A stretch of 64,000 nucleotides of DNA. Origin: JAITVB01 sp031553805. Lineage in GTDB: Bacteria > Bacteroidota > Bacteroidia > Bacteroidales > Rikenellaceae. Below the pieces are notes generated by a model. That model did no database searches. It was not told where the DNA came from and worked only from the letters and a program-made list of their open reading frames with translations. The DNA lies in contig JAVBLC010000005.1 of assembly GCA_031553805.1 (NCBI GenBank), forward strand, positions 62,001-126,000, given 5' to 3'. Positions 1 through 8,628 of the stretch are shown one piece after another (the first letter of the stretch is position 1; the number at the start of each line of letters is the position of its first letter). The translations under genes and the position numbers were made by a program.

Positions 1-1
1 C

Positions 2-850
2 TTCCGGTCGATCTACGTGCGGCTCAAAGCGGCGGATACCGCCCGCCCCGAACCGATGAAAACGCCTGCCCCAAAGCCCCAGCCGCTCCCCGAACCCAGG
101 CCGCAGCCTGTGGTGGAAGCGCCGAAACCAACTCCTGTTCCCGTGCCGGCCGAGCCGAAAGAAGAGCCGGTTGAGAAATCGTCGTTCCATCCGGAAGCGC
201 CCCTGCCGTTCGATATGCCGATTAAGGCAGCACCCGAGGCGCCGAAGCCTGTCGCTACAGAAGCCAAGCCGAAAGAACCGGAGCAACCAGTCGTTGAAAA
301 ACCGGCCGCAGCCCCGGCACGACCGGTACCCGCGACGGAAGCCGCCAATCCTTTCCTCGCTAAGCCCCTTGGCCGCGATGTGATCGATTCGCTTTACGGC
401 GACGCTCCCCTTGGCGAGTCTGCGCCCAAGACCAAAGCAGAATCGGCAGTCTCTGCTCCGGTGCCTGTCGTAACTCCTGTGGCCTCTGCGCCTGTCGATC
501 CGGCGCCCGAAAAACCGCCCCATCAAAAAGTATTGGGCGAGGTGATCGGCAACAGCGGCGTATCGCTCAACGAAACGATCGCCCCCGAAAAGAAGGCCGA
601 TATCGCCACAAAACTCTCGGCCCAGGCGGTGACCGACATCCGCAAGTCGATCGGCCTGAACGACCGCTTTCTGCTGATCCGCGATTTGTTTGCGGGTAAC
701 GCCGCCGAATACGACCGCGTGTTGAGCGAACTCAATTCCCTGCCCGACATCGACGAAGCATTTATATATCTGCAGGAACACCTCGTTCTTGATCCCAATA
801 GCGAAGCCGTAAAATTACTGGTCGAATTGGTGAACCGGAAGTATAGCTAA
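2..850 (+). CDS. Pro/Ala-rich conserved hypothetical protein, 5' end cut off by the window
   Basis: The reading frame is open to the left edge, so the true start lies outside the window; the GTG at 17 is only the first possible start inside it. The visible part has a long low-complexity stretch of Pro, Ala, Glu and Lys (roughly the first 170 residues), likely a flexible linker. A compact C-terminal domain of about 85 residues follows, with a conserved-looking core 'IGLNDRFLLIRDLFAGN' and the ending 'LLVELVNRKYS'. From memory, this C-terminal domain recurs in Bacteroidota proteins of unknown function. Anything upstream of the linker, such as a DNA-binding or membrane segment, cannot be judged here. 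rsmI follows after 18 bases and may be cotranscribed. I assign no function. Confidence 0.75.
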   Translation, partial: FRSIYVRLKAADTARPEPMKTPAPKPQPLPEPRPQPVVEAPKPTPVPVPAEPKEEPVEKSSFHPEAPLPFDMPIKAAPEAPKPVATEAKPKEPEQPVVEKPAAAPARPVPATEAANPFLAKPLGRDVIDSLYGDAPLGESAPKTKAESAVSAPVPVVTPVASAPVDPAPEKPPHQKVLGEVIGNSGVSLNETIAPEKKADIATKLSAQAVTDIRKSIGLNDRFLLIRDLFAGNAAEYDRVLSELNSLPDIDEAFIYLQEHLVLDPNSEAVKLLVELVNRKYS

Positions 851-868
851 AACCAACCCTGTCGAAAA

Positions 869-1573
869 ATGTCGAAACTGACCGTCGTCCCGACCCCGAT
901 CGGCAACCTGGAGGACATCACCCTGCGGGCGATCCGCACGTTGGGCGAGGCCGACCTGATCCTGGCCGAGGACACGCGCACGACGCGTTTCTTGCTCAAG
1001 CACCTGGGGCTGGATAAGCCGGTGGTTTCGCACCATAAATTCAACGAACACAAGACCGTCGAAACGGTCGCCACGACGATTGCCGAAGGCAAGAAGGTGG
1101 CGCTGGTGTCCGACGCCGGCACACCGGGCATTTCTGATCCGGGATTTTTGCTTGTACGCACGTGCCTCGAAAAAGGGATCGAGGTGGAAACATTGCCTGG
1201 GGCGACAGCCCTGGTGCCGGCGCTGGTCGACAGCGGATTTCCCTGCGACCACTTCTGCTTCGAAGGTTTTTTGCCCCAAAAAAAAGGGCGGCAGAAACGG
1301 ATCGAAGCCCTGGCTGCCGAAGAACGCACGATGATTTTTTATGAATCGCCGTATCGCGTGGTCAAAACGCTGACCCAATTCAAAGAAACCTTTGGAGGAG
1401 AGCGTCCGGTTTCTGTTTCGCGCGAACTCACCAAAATGTTCGAGGAGACTGTCCGCGGGACGCTTGACGAAGCGATCGCCCATTTTACTGAGCGCGAGCC
1501 CAAGGGTGAATTCGTAATCGTGTTGGCGGGCTCAGAACGCAAGGGCAAACGCACGGTCGACGATGATGACTGA
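869..1573 (+). CDS. rsmI: 16S rRNA (cytidine-1402-2'-O)-methyltransferase RsmI
   Basis: RsmI uses SAM to 2'-O-methylate C1402 of 16S rRNA in the decoding centre. The 234-residue protein has the family signature from its first residues: 'PTPIGNLEDITLRA' (8-21), 'EDTRTTRFLL' (34-43), the SAM-binding 'SDAGTPGISDPG' (81-92), 'FYESPYRV' (157-164) and 'GEFVIVL' (213-219). It is a little shorter than the E. coli enzyme and lacks the C-terminal extension, as is common in Bacteroidota. The tail is a run of four Asp. The ATG at 869 gives the normal N-terminus, and the first motif follows immediately. It lies 18 bases after the preceding hypothetical gene. Confidence 0.96.
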   Translation: MSKLTVVPTPIGNLEDITLRAIRTLGEADLILAEDTRTTRFLLKHLGLDKPVVSHHKFNEHKTVETVATTIAEGKKVALVSDAGTPGISDPGFLLVRTCLEKGIEVETLPGATALVPALVDSGFPCDHFCFEGFLPQKKGRQKRIEALAAEERTMIFYESPYRVVKTLTQFKETFGGERPVSVSRELTKMFEETVRGTLDEAIAHFTEREPKGEFVIVLAGSERKGKRTVDDDD

Positions 1574-1651
1574 CATAGGGCCCTGGAAAGACGGGCTGCC
1601 AGGGGACATAGGGTTGTGGTCCTGTTGTTGAACAAAAAAATCGAAAAGAGA

Positions 1652-3004
1652 ATGGCACGCAGTCGAAAGCAAAAGATTTTTCTGGTCAAGGTGAGGCGGT
1701 TTTTCCGCGACCGCTTCAATCTGCATATGGACAGCGCCTCGCAGGACGAGGTGCAGGATAACATCAACCGCGGCGTCGAATTCCGGGGTACCAACCTCTG
1801 GGTCCTCATCTTTGCCACGTTTATCGCCTCGCTTGGACTCAACGTCAATTCGGCCGCCGTGATTATCGGCGCGATGTTGATCTCGCCACTGATGGGGCCG
1901 ATCATTGGTATCGGTTTCTCCTTGGGGATCAACGATTTCGAACTGATGAAACGTTCGGTGCGGAATTTTCTGCTGATGGTGCTGATCGCTATCCTGGCCT
2001 CGACCATCTATTTCTTTCTGAGTCCGCTGAGCGATGCGCGCAGTGAACTGCTGGCGCGTACCGAACCGACGACCTACGACGTGCTGATCGCCTTCTTCGG
2101 CGGCCTGGCGGGTATTTTGGCGCAATCGCGCAAGGACCGAACCTCGACTGTGATCCCCGGCGTGGCGATCGCCACCGCGCTGATGCCGCCCTTGTGTACG
2201 GCGGGTTACGGACTGGCTACCGGACAGTTCACCTACTTCATAGGGGCGTTCTACCTCTTTTTGATCAACACGGTCTTCATCGCCTTCGCCACCTTCTTTA
2301 TGGTGCGCCTGCTCAACTACCAGAAAAAAGTTTTTTTGGATAAGAAGCGTGAAAAGCGAGTAAAGCAATATATGGCCGCCATCCTGGTCGTTACGCTTGT
2401 GCCGAGCGTGATTGTAGCTTATCAGCTGGTGCAACGGTCGGTGTTTGAAAATAACGTCGACCGCTTTGTGTCGAACGTGGTGCGTTTCGAAAAATCGGAA
2501 GTGATCGACTGTAAAAAGACCTACAACGGCCGCAAGGGCAGTCAGGTGGAACTGGTACTGGTAGGGGATCTTGTTTCAGCCGACGCCATCGAGAACATTC
2601 AGGCCCAGATGCCGTTGTATAATTTGGGCAATGTGACATTGACCGTGCGCCAGCCGTCGGCTACTGATCCGATTGATCTTTCGTTCCTGCAAAAGAACTA
2701 CGCGGAACTGGTGGTCGAAAAGAACCGCCAGATCGTGGAATTACAACACGCCTTGTCCCACTACGAAACCGATACGTTGGCCTCGGCCGATATATCCCGT
2801 GAACTGTCGGCGCTGATGCCGGGGATTGCCGATGTGGCCCTGTCGCGCAGCGTGCGCTACGATGCGAAGGGTGCGCCGCAGGATACGCTGCTCGTATGTT
2901 TGCTTCGTTCCGAAAAGGCATTTTCGAACGACCAAAAGGAAACCGTGATAAATTGGCTGAAAATCAGAACGAAAGTTAAAGATGTAGCGCTTTGGGCCGA
3001 GTAG
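1652..3004 (+). CDS. DUF389 domain multi-pass membrane protein
   Basis: The N-terminal half carries the DUF389 hydrophobic domain: a cytosolic start rich in Lys/Arg, then about five to six hydrophobic segments (roughly residues 45-225). These include 'LNVNSAAVIIGAMLISPLMGPI', broken here only by the reading convention into membrane turns, and 'GVAIATALMPPLCTAGYGL'. After a further membrane segment near residue 235, the C-terminal ~200 residues are soluble. The family is widespread and its biochemical function is not established. I choose the ATG at 1652 (450 residues), because the upstream GTG at 1616 would add only 'VVLLLNKKIEKR'; both remain possible. There is a 78 bp gap from rsmI with no clear promoter, so cotranscription is plausible. 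Confidence 0.88.
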   Translation: MARSRKQKIFLVKVRRFFRDRFNLHMDSASQDEVQDNINRGVEFRGTNLWVLIFATFIASLGLNVNSAAVIIGAMLISPLMGPIIGIGFSLGINDFELMKRSVRNFLLMVLIAILASTIYFFLSPLSDARSELLARTEPTTYDVLIAFFGGLAGILAQSRKDRTSTVIPGVAIATALMPPLCTAGYGLATGQFTYFIGAFYLFLINTVFIAFATFFMVRLLNYQKKVFLDKKREKRVKQYMAAILVVTLVPSVIVAYQLVQRSVFENNVDRFVSNVVRFEKSEVIDCKKTYNGRKGSQVELVLVGDLVSADAIENIQAQMPLYNLGNVTLTVRQPSATDPIDLSFLQKNYAELVVEKNRQIVELQHALSHYETDTLASADISRELSALMPGIADVALSRSVRYDAKGAPQDTLLVCLLRSEKAFSNDQKETVINWLKIRTKVKDVALWAE

Positions 3005-3038
3005 GCGCCCTTCTTCCAAAAAGAGCTTGAGGCGGGGC

Positions 3039-3069
3039 TTGTGCGGTGCGGGCAAAATCGCTATCTTTG
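3039..3069 (+). promoter_or_regulatory. Bacteroidota-type promoter for ychF
   Basis: TTG at 3039-3041, a 20 bp spacer, then TATCTTTG at 3062-3069 exactly match the known -33/-7 pattern of the Bacteroidota primary sigma factor. Transcription should begin about five bases later, giving a leader of roughly 20 bases before the ychF ATG at 3097. Confidence 0.8.
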
Positions 3070-3096
3070 CCCACTGTTTTCCAATAAAAAGAAAGA

Positions 3097-4200
3097 ATGG
3101 CATTACAATGTGGTATCGTGGGGCTGCCCAACGTCGGCAAGTCGACCCTCTTCAACTGTCTGTCCAACGCTAAGGCGCAGGCTGCTAATTTTCCGTTTTG
3201 TACGATCGAACCCAACGTGGGCGTCATTACCGTTCCCGACGAACGGCTGATCAGGTTGGCATCAATTGACAATCCGAAAAAGATCATCCCGACGACGATC
3301 GAGATCGTCGACATCGCCGGCCTTGTGAAAGGGGCGTCGAAAGGCGAGGGGCTGGGCAATAAGTTTCTGGCCAATATCCGCGAAACGGATGCGATCATCC
3401 ACGTGTTGCGCTGTTTCGAAGACGGCAACATCACCCACGTCGACGGTGACATCAACCCCGTGCGCGACAAAGAGATCATCGACACCGAACTCCAGTTGAA
3501 AGACCTGGAAACGGTCGAAGGCCGCATTGTCCGGGTGCAGAAACAGGCACAGACGGGGGGAGATAAAGCGGCGAAGCGGCTCTACGACATCCTTGTAAAA
3601 TATAAAACCGTGCTTGAGCAGGGAAAATCGGCCCGCACGGTGGTGCTCGACAACCGCGAAGATGAGAAATTAGTTTACGACCTGCATCTGCTGACGAATA
3701 AACCGGTGATGTATGTCTGCAACGTCGACGAGGCAAGCGCCGCCAAAGGCAACGCTTTTGTGGAGCAAGTTCGCCAGGCGGTAACCGATGAAAAGGCTGA
3801 GCTGCTGGTTGTTGCCGCCCGCACCGAAGCCGAGATCGCCGAACTGGAAACCTATGAAGAGCGCCAAATGTTCCTCGAAGAGATCGGGTTGACTGAATCG
3901 GGCGTGAGCCGCCTGATCCGTTCGGCATACGCTTTGCTCGATCTGGAAACATATTTTACCACCGGCGTACAGGAAACCCGGGCATGGACCTACGCCAAGG
4001 GCACGAAAGCGCCTCAGGCTGCGGGGATTATCCATACTGATTTCGAGCGTGGCTTCATCCGCGCCGAGGTGATCAAATATGCCGACTACACCACCTTAGG
4101 GTCGGAATCGGCCTGCCGCGACGCCGGAAAAATCGCCGTCGAAGGCAAGGAATACGTGGTGCAGGACGGTGATATTATGCATTTTAGGTTTAACGTTTAA
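3097..4200 (+). CDS. ychF: Redox-regulated ATPase YchF (Obg-like ATPase)
   Basis: YchF is a ribosome-associated P-loop protein of the OLA1 branch of Obg GTPases, which prefers ATP. Visible motifs are G1 'GLPNVGKST' (9-17), G3 'DIAG' (72-75) and, in place of the GTPase NKxD motif, 'NVDE' (209-212), which is diagnostic of this ATP-binding branch. A coiled-coil insertion lies around 120-180, and the C-terminal TGS domain ends in 'EYVVQDGDIMHFRFNV'. The length of 367 residues is normal. The start is supported by the promoter just upstream. A SIMPL-domain gene follows after six bases, so the two are probably one transcript. Confidence 0.97.
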   Translation: MALQCGIVGLPNVGKSTLFNCLSNAKAQAANFPFCTIEPNVGVITVPDERLIRLASIDNPKKIIPTTIEIVDIAGLVKGASKGEGLGNKFLANIRETDAIIHVLRCFEDGNITHVDGDINPVRDKEIIDTELQLKDLETVEGRIVRVQKQAQTGGDKAAKRLYDILVKYKTVLEQGKSARTVVLDNREDEKLVYDLHLLTNKPVMYVCNVDEASAAKGNAFVEQVRQAVTDEKAELLVVAARTEAEIAELETYEERQMFLEEIGLTESGVSRLIRSAYALLDLETYFTTGVQETRAWTYAKGTKAPQAAGIIHTDFERGFIRAEVIKYADYTTLGSESACRDAGKIAVEGKEYVVQDGDIMHFRFNV

Positions 4201-4206
4201 AAACTA

Positions 4207-4947
4207 ATGACTATGAAACTGCGTACAGGAATGGGAGTGGTGGCCGTATGTGTGGCTGCGGTGGTTTGTGCCTTGATTTTGGGCGGGGCTTACAAGTACA
4301 AGTACAAATCGCAGGATGTGATTACGGTCACGGGCTTGGGCGAGGTGGAATTCGTGTCGGATCTGATCGTGCTGCAAGCGGGTTTTTCGCAGACCAGCAC
4401 AAACCTACAAGAAGCCTACAAAGCCCTGGACGCTGACCGTGCCGCCATTCAGCAATATCTGGTGAATAAGGGGGTGGAAGAGTCCGAGATTGTCTTCTCG
4501 TTCGTTAATGTGTGGAAGCAGAACGAACCGGTTTATTCGGGCGGCGATTACGTTGGCACGCGCTTTTCGGGATATCAGCTCAACCAGAATTTCCGGATCG
4601 AATCGGCCGACGTTGAAAAGATCGAACGCCTCTCGCGCGAGGTGTCCGAGCTGATCGCACAGGGCATTGCAATCGAATCGCAAGAGCCTGAATATTACTA
4701 TTCAAAACTTTCCGACTTAAAGATCGACTTGATCAACCGCGCCACCGAAGACGCCCGCACCCGGGCCGAGGCGATCGCCGAAAAATCGGGCACCCGTCTG
4801 GGGGGGCTCAAGAGCGGCCGGATGGGCGTGATCCAGATCACGGCCCCCAACACCAACGAGGCCTACTCATGGGGGGGGGCTTACAATGCCAATTCGAAGA
4901 ACAAGAAAGCGAGCATCACGATGAAGCTCGAATATCACTTGAAATAA
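4207..4947 (+). CDS. SIMPL domain (DUF541/YggE-like) exported protein
   Basis: This 246-residue protein starts with a signal anchor (residues about 8-30, 'MGVVAVCVAAVVCALILGG'), so it should face the periplasm. The SIMPL/DUF541 domain follows: it opens with 'DVITVTGLGEVEFVSDLIVLQAGFS', whose key 'GxGxVxxxxD' pattern is typical, and closes with 'KNKKASITMKLEYHL'. YggE-type proteins are linked to stress tolerance and outer-membrane maintenance, but no enzymatic activity is firmly known. Two ATGs six bases apart (4207 and 4213) could serve as start. The gene sits between ychF and gltX with short gaps (6 and 24 bases), which suggests an operon. Confidence 0.9.
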   Translation: MTMKLRTGMGVVAVCVAAVVCALILGGAYKYKYKSQDVITVTGLGEVEFVSDLIVLQAGFSQTSTNLQEAYKALDADRAAIQQYLVNKGVEESEIVFSFVNVWKQNEPVYSGGDYVGTRFSGYQLNQNFRIESADVEKIERLSREVSELIAQGIAIESQEPEYYYSKLSDLKIDLINRATEDARTRAEAIAEKSGTRLGGLKSGRMGVIQITAPNTNEAYSWGGAYNANSKNKKASITMKLEYHLK

Positions 4948-4971
4948 ACTTAAGAAACGACCATCCAATAA

Positions 4972-6495
4972 ATGGAAAACCGAAGGATCCGCGTGCGCTT
5001 TGCGCCCAGCCCCACGGGGCCGTTGCACATGGGCGGGGTGCGCACTGCACTTTATAACTATCTGTTCGCCAAGCAACACGGGGGCGATTTTATCCTCCGT
5101 ATCGAAGACACCGACTCGCAGCGCTTTGTGCCGGGGGCTGAGGATTATATCAACGAAGCCCTGGCTTGGTGCGGGCTGAAGGTTGACGAGGGAGTGCGCG
5201 AAGGCGGCCCCCATGCGCCTTACCGCCAGAGCGAACGCCGGGCGATCTACCTGAAATATGCCTTGCAGTTGGTAGAATCGGGCAGCGCCTATTACGCCTT
5301 CGATACCCCGGCCGAACTCGATGCCCTGCGTGCCGAGTATGAGGCCGATGGCCGCACGTTTTCGTATAATTACGATGTGCGTCAGCGGCTGAACACTTCG
5401 CTGAAGCTTTCAGACGAAGAGGTGCAGAAAAAACTGGCCGACGGCACACCGTGGGTGATTCGTTTCCGGATGCCCGAAAACGAAGAAATTGCGATGAACG
5501 ACCTGATCCGCGGCGAGGTAACCGTCAACAGTTCGACGCTCGACGACAAGGTGCTTTATAAATCGGCCGACGAGTTGCCGACCTACCACTTGGCCAACAT
5601 TGTCGACGACTACCTGATGGAGATCACCCACGTGATCCGCGGCGAAGAATGGCTGCCATCGTTGCCGCTGCATTACAAACTCTATGAAGCGTTCGGTTGG
5701 AACGACCGTCGCCCGTGGTTTTCGCATTTGCCCCTGTTACTAAAACCGACTGGCGCAGGCAAATTGAGCAAGCGCGACGGCGACAAATTCGGTTTTCCTG
5801 TCTTTCCGCTCGAATGGAAATCGCCCGAAGGCGAGGTTTCCCGGGGATATCGTGAGGATGGATATTTTCCAGAGGCGTTTGTAAATATGTTGGCTCTGCT
5901 TGGCTGGAACCCGGGGACGGAACAGGAGATTTTTTCGCTCGAAGAATTGGTCGAACAATTTTCGTTGGATCGCGTCAGCAAGTCCGGCGCACGGTTTAAC
6001 CCCGAAAAGGCGCAGTGGTTTAACGCCCACTACCTGCGAACGAAGTCGGACAAGGAATTAGCGGCGCTCTATCAGCCGATCCTCGATGCGAAAGGCGTTA
6101 AGGCAGATCCGGCTACGTTGGCTAAAATCTGCGGCCTGATCAAGGAACGTGCGACGTTCGTTTCCGATTTCTGGGAACTTTCCGCGTATTTCTTCGAAGC
6201 TCCCAAGGGGTATGACGAAAAGGCCGTCGCAAAATTTTGGAAACCGGAGAATAAGGAGCGTATCATTGCCCTGCGCGAGGTATTGGCCGGCATCGGAAAT
6301 TTCTCGGTCGAAAACACCGAAAAGACCGTCCACGATTGGATCGTGGCCCGCGAATATCCGATGGGACAGGTGATGAACGCCTTCCGGTTGGCCGTTGTCG
6401 GCGCCAGTATGGGGCCGAGTATGTTCGAAATCTGTGCCGTGATCGGAAAAGAAGAAACGCTTCGCCGCATCGACCATGCCTTGCAAAAGGTCTAA
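4972..6495 (+). CDS. gltX: Glutamyl-tRNA synthetase
   Basis: This class I aminoacyl-tRNA synthetase charges tRNA-Glu with glutamate in the cytosol. The 507-residue protein has the HIGH signature as 'PSPTGPLHMGG' (12-22). Nearby 'ILRIEDTD' (41-48) binds glutamate and the acceptor end. The KMSKS loop reads 'KLSKR' (264-268), a usual variant for GluRS. The C-terminal anticodon-binding helical domain fills the remainder. It has the Bacteroidota length and probably charges only Glu, though a non-discriminating role cannot be excluded from sequence alone. It lies 24 bases after the SIMPL gene and 11 bases before the repeat-protein gene, probably within one operon. Confidence 0.97.
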   Translation: MENRRIRVRFAPSPTGPLHMGGVRTALYNYLFAKQHGGDFILRIEDTDSQRFVPGAEDYINEALAWCGLKVDEGVREGGPHAPYRQSERRAIYLKYALQLVESGSAYYAFDTPAELDALRAEYEADGRTFSYNYDVRQRLNTSLKLSDEEVQKKLADGTPWVIRFRMPENEEIAMNDLIRGEVTVNSSTLDDKVLYKSADELPTYHLANIVDDYLMEITHVIRGEEWLPSLPLHYKLYEAFGWNDRRPWFSHLPLLLKPTGAGKLSKRDGDKFGFPVFPLEWKSPEGEVSRGYREDGYFPEAFVNMLALLGWNPGTEQEIFSLEELVEQFSLDRVSKSGARFNPEKAQWFNAHYLRTKSDKELAALYQPILDAKGVKADPATLAKICGLIKERATFVSDFWELSAYFFEAPKGYDEKAVAKFWKPENKERIIALREVLAGIGNFSVENTEKTVHDWIVAREYPMGQVMNAFRLAVVGASMGPSMFEICAVIGKEETLRRIDHALQKV

Positions 6496-6506
6496 TAAAC
6501 GGAACT

Positions 6507-7514
6507 ATGAAAAGGATAATTTTACTGTTTCTGATCCTGCAATTCTGCCTGGCGGGAGCTTTTGCACAGGATGCTTCGCGGCCGCGCGTGCTTTACACGT
6601 TCGTTTACAACGAAGCGGCCGAAGGAGTGCGGATGCCTGTAATGATCGGGGCCATCAACATTGCCCACGGCAGCCTGCAAGGCGTGCAGATGGGGTTTTA
6701 CGGCCACATCGGCGGCCGGCTCGACGGGGCGCAGTTTGCCTTTGCCAACCAGGTGAATAAAGGTGTGCGCGGTGCGCAATTCGGCTTTGCCAATATGGTG
6801 GGGCAGGGCGTCGACGGTGCCCAGTTCGGTTTTGCGAACCTGGTGGGAGGCGGGGTCCACGGAGCCCAATTCGGCTTTGTCAACCTGGCCGGACGCAAGG
6901 TCGAAGGAGCGCAGTTCGGTTTTGTGAACGCGGCAGGGAAACCGCTGAGAGGGGCGCAGTTTGGCTTTGTCAACCGTGCGCCCGTGGTCAACGGTGTCCA
7001 GATCGGCTTCCTGAACGTGGCCGACCGCTATGAATCGGGGGTACCCATCGGCTTCCTCTCAATTATTAAGGAGGGCGGTTACCAAGCGTTGGAGGTGAGC
7101 GCTGACGCGGTGTATCCGGTCAACCTATCGCTCAAGACCGGGCTCGAACATTTTTATACGTCGGTGATCTTTGCCTTTAACCCGGGGGCGAGCCATGACG
7201 CGGTGGCCGTCGGGGGCGGGGTAGGGTCGCTGGTACCGCTCGGCCACGGGCCGTGGGTGTTCAATCCTGAAGCGAATTTCTTGTCTACGCTCAAGGAGAA
7301 ATCGAATTCGATCGTTTCGTTCTACCCGAATTTTGGCTACAACATTTCCGAGAAATTTTCGATACTCGCTGCACCGACGCTCAGTTGGCAGTTTGCCCAA
7401 AGCGGGGAAGAATTGTTCGGGCCGTTCTGTTCGCTGAAGACATTCGACATCGATTCGCGCAACGAGCTTTACCTCGGGGTGCGGGTGGCGCTGCGCTACC
7501 GCTTCAACTGGTAG
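6507..7514 (+). CDS. Surface repeat protein of the LA_2272 type with nine 15-residue repeats
   Basis: The ATG at 6507 gives a clean signal peptide ('MKRIILLFLILQFCLAGAFAQ', written here only as the 20-residue class of signal) cut near residue 20. From about residue 59 to 183 there are nine tandem units of 15 residues, each starting G-[AV]-Q-x-G-F-x-N, with starts at 59, 74, 89, 104, 119, 134, 149, 163 and 178; the eighth comes after a 14-residue step. The rest (about 190-335) has alternating hydrophobic pattern and ends 'LRYRFNW', a terminal aromatic typical of outer-membrane beta-barrels. The pattern resembles the LA_2272/LA_2273 surface repeat family named from Leptospira. The function is unknown; an outer-membrane or surface location is inferred. 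It lies 11 bases after gltX. Confidence 0.78.
   Translation: MKRIILLFLILQFCLAGAFAQDASRPRVLYTFVYNEAAEGVRMPVMIGAINIAHGSLQGVQMGFYGHIGGRLDGAQFAFANQVNKGVRGAQFGFANMVGQGVDGAQFGFANLVGGGVHGAQFGFVNLAGRKVEGAQFGFVNAAGKPLRGAQFGFVNRAPVVNGVQIGFLNVADRYESGVPIGFLSIIKEGGYQALEVSADAVYPVNLSLKTGLEHFYTSVIFAFNPGASHDAVAVGGGVGSLVPLGHGPWVFNPEANFLSTLKEKSNSIVSFYPNFGYNISEKFSILAAPTLSWQFAQSGEELFGPFCSLKTFDIDSRNELYLGVRVALRYRFNW
6681..7058 (+). repeat. Tandem 45-bp coding repeats inside the surface repeat gene
   Basis: Eight to nine in-frame units of 45 bp encode the G-[AV]-Q-F-G-F-x-N repeat. The codons of neighbouring units differ at many third positions, so the array is old at the DNA level rather than a recent slippage product. 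It is not a CRISPR array, because there are no unique spacers and the reading frame is preserved. Confidence 0.85.
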
Positions 7515-7625
7515 TGCTCACGCACCGGGCGATTTTTCAAGCAAAGCCCAAACGAGAGGGGAAGTCAATGGTGTAAAGAGCGCAAAAATCTCATAATCTC
7601 GAACTGTTGATAATAATAGGAATAG

Positions 7626-8204
7626 ATAAAAAGACTGATTTACACGTTGATTTTCGTGGGCCTCTCCGTGACACTGCTTGGTGCCTTTACGGGCTGCGGT
7701 TCCCGAGCCGCGAAAAAAGAGGCTCAGGCTCAGATTCATAAGATGTTTGAAGAGAACAGGCATAAGGATTATGTCGGCCAGCCGTGTCCGGATTTTACGC
7801 TTCCTGATATCGATGGAAATAGCTTCACCTAGTCGGAATATCCGGATGATAAACACCTGGTGTTCGATTTCTGGGGGAGCTGGTGCAAATTCTGCATCGC
7901 CGAATTTCCCAAGATGAAAGAATATTATAAAAAATATAATGCCCGGGTTGAATTTATCGGTATCGATATAGACGATAGCGAGTCGCGGTGGAAAAAAGCG
8001 GTCAAAGAGCATGAGTTGCCTTGGTTGCAACTGCGAGACGACCAGTCGGTTCCGGCGAATAGCCCGCGATATTTATTCGGAATTTACCTGTTCCCGACAA
8101 CCGTGATCCTCGCCCCGGACAAAACTGTGCTGCACGTATTCAAGGGCGAAGGCCCCGAATTATATGAAACGTTGGACGAATTGCTGCGCGACGCGGAGGA
8201 ATAA
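7626..8204 (+). pseudogene. TlpA/ResA-like thioredoxin lipoprotein with start-codon loss and an internal amber stop
   Basis: The frame from 7626 reads I-K-R-L-I-Y-T-L-I-F-V-G and continues to 'LLGAFTGC', a lipoprotein signal with its cysteine at codon 24. 'CPDFTLPDIDGNSFT' follows, then TAG at 7830-7832, and the same frame resumes with 'SEYPDDKHLVFDF'. The thioredoxin active site 'WGSWCKFC' and the cis-Pro region 'LFPTTVILAPD' come next, and the frame ends at 8204. Two single-base lesions explain the break: ATA where ATG is expected at 7626, and TAG where homologues usually have Leu after 'xFT'. Everything else is intact, so either decay is recent, the bases are sequencing errors, or the downstream thioredoxin part is made alone. 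Intact relatives are envelope thiol-disulfide oxidoreductases. It lies alone between gltX-linked genes and a minus-strand trio. Confidence 0.75.
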
Positions 8205-8240
8205 TAACGTCACCAAATCACTTCTGTGAATAACCCCCTG

Positions 8241-8281
8241 AAAAAACAGACGCTTACAGATTTTCATCCATAAGCGTCTGT
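8241..8281 (-). terminator. Intrinsic terminator of the minus-strand YtxH/Holin-X trio
   Basis: An 11-bp perfect stem (8246-8256 with 8271-8281) and a 14-nt loop are followed, on the minus strand, by a run of six U (plus-strand A run 8241-8246). It sits 50 bases downstream of the last minus-strand gene of the trio. Confidence 0.75.
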
Positions 8282-8331
8282 AGAGAGCACCTCTAACGGC
8301 TTCCCCTCTTTCGTCTGAGAAGCGCGGAAAA

Positions 8332-8628
8332 TCAATCTTCCTCTTCGTCGCGTTCCCGCTCTTTCCTTCTTTTCCGTTTCCCGCTGCCCAACAGCGCAAG
8401 CACCGTGTCGTAGCTCGATTTGGCCGTGCGCACGGCCGTCACGACCGACGTCACCCGTTCGATGGCGCTGCTTACGATATACGGGATCGTAAACGCATCA
8501 CGCAAGTGATTGTAACTCCGCACGACGCGCTCCTCGGCGCGTTTCACCTCGGGTTCGATCCGCAACCGCTCGGCGCGCACCTGCTCGAGGTTTTTCATCT
8601 TGGCATACTGGCTCCTGCGGTTATTCAT
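8332..8628 (-). CDS. Small charged conserved hypothetical, third gene of the YtxH/Holin-X trio
   Basis: This 98-residue protein has no signal peptide. The first ~45 residues are strongly charged and helical ('NLEQVRAERLRIEPEVKRAEERV'-like pattern, here described rather than quoted in full). A less charged middle follows ('AFTIPYIVSSAIERVTSVVTAVRTA', amphipathic), and the end is a Lys/Arg run followed by an acidic tail 'EEED'. Its start overlaps the end of the Holin-X gene by eight bases, so it is translated from the same mRNA. It may associate with the membrane through the amphipathic middle; I assign no function. From memory, similar small proteins accompany YtxH and Holin-X genes in other Bacteroidales. 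Confidence 0.7.
   Translation of the reverse strand: MNNRRSQYAKMKNLEQVRAERLRIEPEVKRAEERVVRSYNHLRDAFTIPYIVSSAIERVTSVVTAVRTAKSSYDTVLALLGSGKRKRRKERERDEEED

Noticed and set aside
6681..7058. Regular 45-bp repeats considered as a CRISPR array
   Set aside because: There are no variable spacers; the repeats are in frame and code for a protein.
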